Shown here: in pieces, positions 25,701 through 34,700 of the stretch
How positions within the stretch are numbered: the first letter of the stretch is position 1
Layout: every line of letters begins with the position of its first letter
Origin: Sperchopsis tessellata
Taxonomy: Eukaryota > Arthropoda > Insecta > Coleoptera > Hydrophilidae
Direction: 5' to 3'
DNA: 42,602 bases
Assembly: GCA_033557685.1 (NCBI GenBank)
Contig: JAWQRN010000064.1
Coordinates: forward strand, 1 to 42,602
Translations under genes and position numbers: made by a program
Notes under the pieces: generated by a model
The model's input: only the letters and a program-made list of their open reading frames with translations
What the model was told of the DNA's origin: nothing
Databases searched by the model: none

Positions 25701-28700
25701 TAACATCGAAAGATACCATAAGAAGATTTTCGTTGACCACGAAAGAAGTTTGTGGGAGAATTCAATGGTGTTTTTCACACCAAAGGCTTTTTTGAATATA
25801 GTTATGATGAATAAAGTTATGTAGAACACTGTATATTAAGTATTATTATTGTTTTAAACATAAATGTTTAATGAATATAAAATTATAGATTGAATCACAG
25901 TAAATTTATAATTAGATTACACATTCTCATGTAAAGTGTTTGAGATTCAACTCACATGTTATGCAGAAGTTAACAGGCACAGCAGAGAGTTAATAGGGGG
26001 AACATAGTTTTAAAATATATAATAATAATAATACTTACCTTCATCTGAAAATTTTTAAAGCTGATTGGTACACAATGTTCATCCGTAGGCATTTTTACAC
26101 AAAAATTATTTCACATATCTTTATCTCACTTTATTTTATGAGGTAGTACTGAGCATCTAAAGTACTATTTATATCTAAAAATGAATAAAAATCTTACTAG
26201 GAAAAGACATTTCAAACCAGTTGTTGTGGTTCAGTTATCTCTTAAAGACTGAGGTATGTTGAATGTAAAATGTTTATTCTGGGCACCAACCTCTCATATA
26301 ATTAATATTGTTAAATTTAATAAACAATATTCCTTTATCGTATAGTATGCACATTTCCCAGAACCAAATTTATTCAATTTTTATCATTAATTATTCTATT
26401 CTGAATACCACATTACATCAGGTTTAGTCGGAAAACCCTTATGTTTGGAATAATTAGAAGAACTAATGTTTATTAATATATGTTACCACAAACTGTTGGG
26501 CTTTCACTAAATGTTCAGTTGATTTATGACAGTAAGGCAGGAAAATCACTTCATTACTATGTAATGATTTCTTCTCTCTTAACTCTTGTAAAAAAGGAAA
26601 CCTCTAAATATATACTACCTTAGGAAATTTCAATTTATTTTTTATGCCATAACAAAATAATGAAAATTTTAGAGTAAGTTAATGAGCATATTAGGATTTT
26701 TAAGAGATCAAAAGTCTTTGTAGTGCTCGTCTTCTGGGAAGGACGTAAAACAGTGGGTCCCGTGTATTGTAGGTAAAATGAAGACCACGTGCACATAAAA
26801 GAACCTAACTCCAGTTGGAACACTGGATGTGGCAAAATTCCAAAGGTGAGGGAGCCTAATTCCTGGCGTCGGTGATTAGCCGTAGCAGCAGAAATAGGTC
26901 GACGTTAAATAAACAAACAAATAAATAAATAATAAATATATAACAGTTGCATTCACAATTGAAGAGTACTGCTTCAAGTACCACTTGAAACATCAACTTT
27001 TTTTTAAAGGTTCGCCATTCCAATAACAGAAATTCATTGTATGCTTCATAATCTTTTCCCTTTCGATGTAAAAACCAGCCAGGTTTGAACAACTACATAT
27101 GAACTATCCTACAAACTTAAAGGTATAGAATTTATGCTCCATTTAAATTATCTACATAGTTATTAACTTTCCTTAATAACTTTTTTTCACTTGTAGAAAA
27201 AGTGTTTCAGAACTTATAATAATAATATATGGCCTATATTAGATTCCAAAATGGCCATCAACCAAAACCTTTGGCCAAGTTAAATTTTATTTTGATTGTT
27301 TTTTTTTATTTTTCTTATACTCATTATTGAATAATTGTATTTTATTTTACTTCATACTCTAAGGTTTAAATAATGTAATTTACAAAACCAAATATAATTA
27401 TTAAATGCACTGGAAATGCAAATTTTGTACGCAAATGGACAATAGTGATGAAACAAAACTTTTATGTGTTAGGATCTGAATTCTGTTGAGCATATTTGGG
27501 TAATAGTGCAATTTACTTACTATATGTATTGATTAAAACAAGTCATAATAACAAATATATCTGCGATTCAACTAAAAAATTATTATGTAAGCTGAAAATG
27601 TATCAATTGTAACTAATTTATCAATGGAATATTGTAACATTATTTGCACTCGAGATCTTGTCTACATCAGATACAAATGTAGTAAGTGAAGTGTTATTGC
27701 AAATGTTTTTCTATGAACAACTTTTGACATAATTTTGTTATCAATTCTGTGAAGAATATTAATAAACAAATCAATTGGAATTTTCTCGCTAATTGCACTT
27801 TTGTACATCAATATTTGTTTAGATAAATTAATAGGAATTTAATTATTTGGTAAATCTTTTATTTAACTCTAAATAAGTTGAATAAGGTATTGATCCTAGT
27901 GACTTTTATTTTTTTAAATTAAATTATTTCTAAAATATGTACTTAAATGGAATATTTGTATGTATTTAAATAAATAGACCTATCATCTTCAGGAGATAAC
28001 CGTGTGTTGGCTTTTCTTTTTGCTAACATTTCATCCACCTTTGGAGGAGTCAAAGTGTTAATTATAGATTGCCATGTAGCTCTGAAAAGTACTAGATGCA
28101 AATGCTGACCAGCTCTAAAAAGTCCTAAGCAAAGAATAACATGTAGTTCTCAAAAGTATTTATATTAAGACTATTTTCCAACCGATTACAGTATGCAGAA
28201 TTCCATTTACATTTATAGTAAACATAGTGTAGTGTACATAGGACAGACAAAAATAATGATCTCCACTCGCTGTAGAAAACACGAAAAGCAAACCCATCTC
28301 AAACATTTTTCTATATCTCCATGAGCAGAATATAAATTAGAAACAGGCCATGATAATATCTTTAAAGACATAAAAATTTTCATAAAATCTTCTAATTATT
28401 TCCCTAGAATAATAAGAGAGTCCATTGAAATATATAAGCATCCGGAAAGTCTGAATTGCAATAATAGGTTTCCTTTCGCTTCCTCTTGTAAAATTATTTT
28501 ATCAGATTTGTCAAGCTCCGTGAGGGACACGCCCTGCCGAAATCCTGTCGGCCAATATGAGAGTGGCGTGTCGAGCATTGCTAAGAAAGTTTCCATGAAA
28601 GTCTACGTACTGAATGAAGGTTTCCTATTGGTGTCCGACCATGCTACATATATATAAGTTGTAAACTACGGAAATCCTTTTATTCTATGACTAGCACTTC

Positions 28701-31700
28701 TGAGAGCTACACGTTATTCTATGCTTAGCATTTTTTAGAACTGGTTGGCACCTGCATCTAGCAGTTTTCAGAGCTACATGGCAATCTATAATCAGTACTT
28801 TTAGGAGCTACATGTCGTGATAATATCCCCAACAACAGAGGACGAAATGTCGGCAAAAAGAAAAGCCAACACACAGTTATCTCCCGGAACACCTGAAGAT
28901 ATTCACTGTGGCCGTGTAGGTCTACGTACTGAATTAGACTTATTATCATTTTGGAGAACACTTAAGTTTCGTGAAACAAAATATCAAATAAAATTCTGAA
29001 TTATTTAAAAACAAACAGGCTGCCATGGCCAGGTTTTCAGATGTAAAAATCTAAAATTTTCAATATGCTATAGAGAAACAATATCTACTTCAATTATTGT
29101 TTATGTTGCCCAAATAGTTTGTTAACATAAAAGTTGTCGTGGTTTTTACAATTTAATATGACCTTAGTTTACCTGCAATCCCAAAGTCATAACAGAATTA
29201 ATATAGTTCAGTCGCCTTATTCTGGTTTTAAGATCAATGTACAACTACACTGCTCAAAACAATTAAGGTATATTTCATAATAATAATTATGAAAAAGACA
29301 GACAATTTTTATTTTAATTTTTAAACAAGAAATTGAACGAATTGTCACGTTTTATGCTTGTTCCTGCTAGTTCTAATGTGATCATCGCTGGAGGGTATAA
29401 AACCGGGAACTAAAACGCTCTCTTTACAGTAAAATGTTTCACTTCTTTAGTTACTACTGGTGATTTTGACTTTGATTGTAATTTAGATTGGCACAGCACC
29501 ATGATCTGTCTGAATCAGAGGCTTGGAGAGCAATAGGTTAACTGGAACACAAAAAGCTGTAGCCCAATTTCTTGGAGTGAGCCAAAATGTAATTCCTCAA
29601 CTTTAGAACCTGTAGATGTTCAGTGAAGACAAGAACAATATCGGCCAGCATCAGCAACACCAAGAGGTGATCATTATCTTCTGCTATTTGTATGTAGAAA
29701 TTGAACTCTTAATGCTATGTAGCTTCAAACAAAGTTTGCTGCTGCCAACGGAAGCCTGATGTTAATACAAACAATAAGAAATCCTTATATGCTCGAAGAC
29801 CAATGGTTTACATTCCACTAACTGCTGATCACAAAAGTACCCACATAATGTGGACAGAGGAGCATAGGAATTGGACCCATAAGAACTGGGGGCGAGTATT
29901 GTTTAGTGACAAATCAAGATTCACTTTGTAACTAGATAATAGGCGTAAACCCGTAACACTAAATAATCCACAATTTGTTCGGGAAAGGCCACAATATAAA
30001 GGTGGTAGTTTGACGATCTGGGCCAGAGTAAGTACTGGCGGTCATACGGACTTTTATTTCATTCAGAATGGCTCTCTTACTACCCGAAGTTCCTGGATGA
30101 GATTCTGAGATCCATTATTCTTCTGTACGCAACAGTAGTAGGAAAACGATTCATTTTTATAGATGATAGGGTTGTCCACATCGTGGATTGATGAAGTGGG
30201 AATCCCTTAATGATAATTCTATCGAATATACATGATGAAAACGTGGTGTTTTAAAAAATATGCCACCACGTACAATTCCGGAACTTCAAATTGCTCTCAG
30301 AGAGGAATGCGATATGATTCCACATGAATTGTTATTATATGATAATTTGAAACAATCCATGCCAGTAAGAAGTCGAGCCTTTTTAACTGTTTGAGGAAGT
30401 CATAGTCATTATTAACTTTTGTTTTTTGCAGCAATTAATGTGTAAAGTGTAAAGATTTCATTTCCTTATTCGAAGACATAAATTTTGAAATTTATATAAT
30501 TTGAAATAAACATGAAAATTTAAACGAAAAAAAAGTTCATTATAATCTGTGTTAATTTGAAGGTCTTTTAAATGTTCATGACTTCCTGACTCAAAAGTTA
30601 AGTTTTCAGTAAATAAATGAAATATCCATTAATTGTTTTGAACAGTGAAGTTGAGAGTTATTCAGTGAGTGAAAAACCAATAATATATAATGCAGTGGAT
30701 TCACTGTTCCCTTATCATGTGACATCATAGAATTCTAATTGAATAGCTTCTTAATAAATAGAGGCAGTAAACCTGTAAAATGAAAGATTTTTACCCTGTA
30801 AATTTATTTTGCAATTTTATTTTGAGCTGTAATGAGTAAAAACCACTCAAACTTCATAGTATGTATTTTCAAATGTACCTTTGTATTTAAATTTAAATCT
30901 TCATGGAACCACGTGTTCTTTTTGCATTATATCTATAAACAAAATTTTTAATACTTGATTGCACAAAACTAAATTTTGGGGGTAGGCCGTTATGTTCTCA
31001 GTGCCTCATTTTTAATTAATATATTTGATAAAACATTGGGATTTGGGGCTAGCTCAGCCTGCTTTTGTAAGGAGAAAGTATTGTAATTGCAAAAAAATTC
31101 AAACTCTGGTTTTCGATGGAAATACAGGTTTTAGGATTCCCTGAAGCAAATTGAGTACTTTAGGTATGACATTTGTTTGTGTGTGTCACTATGAGATTTA
31201 TGTGTACATCATAACAAAAAACCACAATATTTTATAAATGCAATTTTTGGAATATGTGGTACTTGCAAGGGTACCAATTTTGTGTTTATTGTCTAAAATG
31301 GAATGTTGATGTTGCACTTTTTTCAAATTAATCTGTTAATTATTGATAATAATGTATGCAAATAGCCAAGTTATGCTATTTTCTATCAAAATGTTATTTC
31401 TACATGTGTCAAAGTGAGAAGAGAACCTAACCAATGACCTAACTGCCTGAAATCTGTCAATGAATTGGCAGCGCTGTCAGAAAATTTTTATTTAAATGGT
31501 ATTTAAGGACCACCATATCTACTTGATTACTGCCAATTAAATAAAACTTTTATTAAGAATTTTTATTTTTATAATTTTGTTGCAAAATTGTTGATAATTA
31601 AATTTATAAATAAAAACAAGAAGAAGAACAAATTGTTCTATTTTATGTTATATTTGTGCAACAGAAAAATAAGGAACGTGTAAAACTTTTTTAGGTTTTT

Positions 31701-34700
31701 TTTAAAATTTTGTTAAAATATTTAGTAAAGCAAAAATGTTTAAAGTGGTATAAGAGACTTGTCTTGTCAACAGAAAGAAAATTTAAACAATGATTACAGA
31801 CGAGGCGAATCAAGGAAAATGTTGTACCAACACTGCGACATGAGCAAGGGATCAATTCACCGCAAAATTAGATGCCTTTCAAATTTAACAATAACTTAGC
31901 ATTCAAAATTTAAGCACTAGAACAATCCAAAGATGTCACATCGAGAGGAACCTTTTTGGCAGATGTTGAATTTGCTAAGAATCATGATGAACTAATTATT
32001 AAATTCAACAAATAAATTCATATTCTCAACATAATAAGATTTTTTTTTCAATTACCCATTATGAATTTAAAAACTAATAAGTATTTGGAATAATGCATAT
32101 TTTTTCCAATAATAGAAAATAAAATATGACATAATGATTATACATGCATAAATATTTTTGTTTCTTTAAATTTTGTCAGGTACTGTACATCATACAGTTC
32201 AGTAGGTAATAAATCATTAACAAGGATTATACTTAAAACATGTGATTCTAGTTTTTATGTACTATAAGTTTGATATCGAGCTTTATATCTAGGGTTGATA
32301 ATCATTGAAAACCCCAAGTAGAATGAAAATATCGATCTTATCCACAAGAACATTTCTCCAATGATCGGAGCAATTTAAAGAACATAAAAGTACCAAAGTT
32401 CCACTACAACGCAACTATTTATATTGAGTAATGCAGTGGAAAAATGTATGTGATGAACACATCCTCTAATTTATATTGTCTTTTGTTTTTCAGGTGAAAT
32501 TTCCCCAGCCATGATCAAGGATATTGGCTGTGAGTGGGTTATCTTGGGTCACAGTGAACGCAGAGCTATTTTCGGAGAATCCGACGCCCTTGTTGCTGAG
32601 AAGGTAGCTCATGCTTTGGAAAGCGGACTCAGTGTCATTGCGTGCGTTGGCGAGACTCTTGAAGAAAGGGAAGCTGGAAAGACTGAAGAAGTTGTCTTCA
32701 GACAAACTCTTGCCATCTCAGAGAAAGTTAAGGACTGGTAAGTAAAAAACAAATATCAATTCAGGTATTTTATTCCATCTGGGAGAGACCTTAACATAAT
32801 TCATATCAATATTCTGTTTGTAAGAAACATATTTTTCTTATAGCACCATATTCACCACAGTTTGGATCTAAAATCACACAATCTTGTACCTTCTTTATCT
32901 TATTTTAATCTTACTTCATATCTCTTCTACCTTGCGGGTTAGAGTTAGCGGTATATCAAAGATATATTTTTTGTCCCTAACCTCTCCATATTCCTATTCC
33001 CAACAATTTTCTTACTTGTCTTCATGCTGTTCTATCTTCACTACATCCCACACTTGCTATTTCTTATTTGTCATCTCAAAATTCTTTCTTCCAGCTTGTC
33101 ATCTATTCTCAGCCCGCCCATCTAAGCTTTGCCTCTCTCATATAAACCTACATTTTCTTTACATAACGCTCTTCTAAATTTTTCATTTTATATTGTGTCT
33201 CTTCTCTTTTGTCTTCTATTTTTTTCAGTGCTTCACGCTCAAGTTTGTTATCTAGCTGACAGAATCCAAGATTTAGGCAAATGTGACAAGACTGGTACAG
33301 CAACCCTCTTATCTACTGCCACCTTGATACTCTAGATTCTTTTTTTATTTATTTATTTATTGACAGAATATTACAAGTACATTAAAAAAATATATATATA
33401 TATACAATAAACCTAAATCAACAAAATATACAAATCTTAAGGAATCTAATTTTAAAAGTTAAATTTTGTATTAAATAGTCTAACTAGCTTTCATGTACAT
33501 CCTTTGCAAAAGGTTTCTTTCTCGTCAACGTACGCTCCCAAATATCTAAATGTTACTTGCAGCAAATTTTTTTTTCAACTTAGATTTATCGAAGAGCATC
33601 AGAACCAACTGCAAACAGTATCGCTGCACAACCAACTACCTGCAGTTTGTAACTCCCGTATCCACCATTATAACTTTGTATTGACATGCTTTTATGACAT
33701 TAGCCATTACCCGTCAAAATGTTTGGGAGCTTAATGCCCTTCAAGAAGTGGGTGAAATAGAAATTGGTAGATCAAGTCTTCTATACCGTACAAGAATACA
33801 TGGAGTCCAGTGTAAAAGCAATACCACAATAATTTGACTTTTTGACCTCTGTATTGTTAATATATATTACAGGGAAATAAATGTAAATCTTTGTATTGCA
33901 TCAGTTTGTGTTATACTTCTTGTATTCCTAGTGATTGCTATACTACTTGTATATTCTCTGCATCAAATGTTTTTTCTAAACATAAAACCTGGCCATCTCC
34001 TTTGAAGAAGATCGGGATTATGACCAGCCTCCAATAATGTATCTTCCTTGTTACCCATAATCGTAAGCATTCCCAGTTTTAGTATTTTCCAGAGCATTAT
34101 CCAACTCTTTCTGCAAGTCTGTTTCCTTAATTTCATGATATGATAGTTCCTTGAAGTGTTACATCTTTCCATCAACTCTAAGTCATTAACCAGAATGCTT
34201 CACAGTTTTTTTTTTTTAATATTCCCATGCTAAATCTTTTCGTTCCTTAACTGCCTTTATAGCTGCTTCAATTATCGTTCTGTGCTCCTCGTAGCCTTCT
34301 GGAAAATCTTTTTACAGATATCTCGTCTTAGCTACGGTCTTTGCCTCCATCCATCTTTTAATGCTGATATGCTGGAACAACTTACAGCCACCAAGAAGGG
34401 GGAGGGAGAAAGCAGTAGGAGCACCCAGGGGGGTACAAAATAATAATGATAAAAAAAAACAATTTAAAAGAACAGAAAATAAGTAAGGTTGTAAAAAGAA
34501 TGTATATTAAACCAATGCAATGGAAATTATTAGTTGTAGCAGTAACTAAAAATACATTAGAGTCCAATATAAAAGAATTGAGTAAAAATAACTAAGTATA
34601 AAATAATAGTACACAAAATATAATAATAATGATAGAAAGAATAAAATATATGCAGTAGGCTTATAATAGAAATACATATGATACTTGGAGATAATGAATG

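Larger units (their letters stand above)
7775..32493 (+). other. Tpi intron 1 (about 24.7 kb), transposon-rich, with a nested antisense gene
   Basis: Bounded by GTAAGT at 7775 and a TTTTGTTTTTCAG acceptor ending at 32493. The exons on either side join exactly at the conserved GAFTG-EISPAM stretch, so no coding sequence is missing. The intron holds the EAAT-type transporter on the minus strand plus relics of mariner, Tc1, SINE, several LINEs and several Penelope-like elements. Confidence 0.9.

Noticed and set aside
25490..25795. 101-codon plus-strand frame
   Set aside because: It is the antisense shadow of the Penelope reverse transcriptase on the minus strand.
32884..33335. Overlapping plus frames of 97 and 68 codons in Tpi intron 2
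   Set aside because: They arise from a T/C-rich tract and show only low-complexity hydrophobic sequence with no motif or splice logic.
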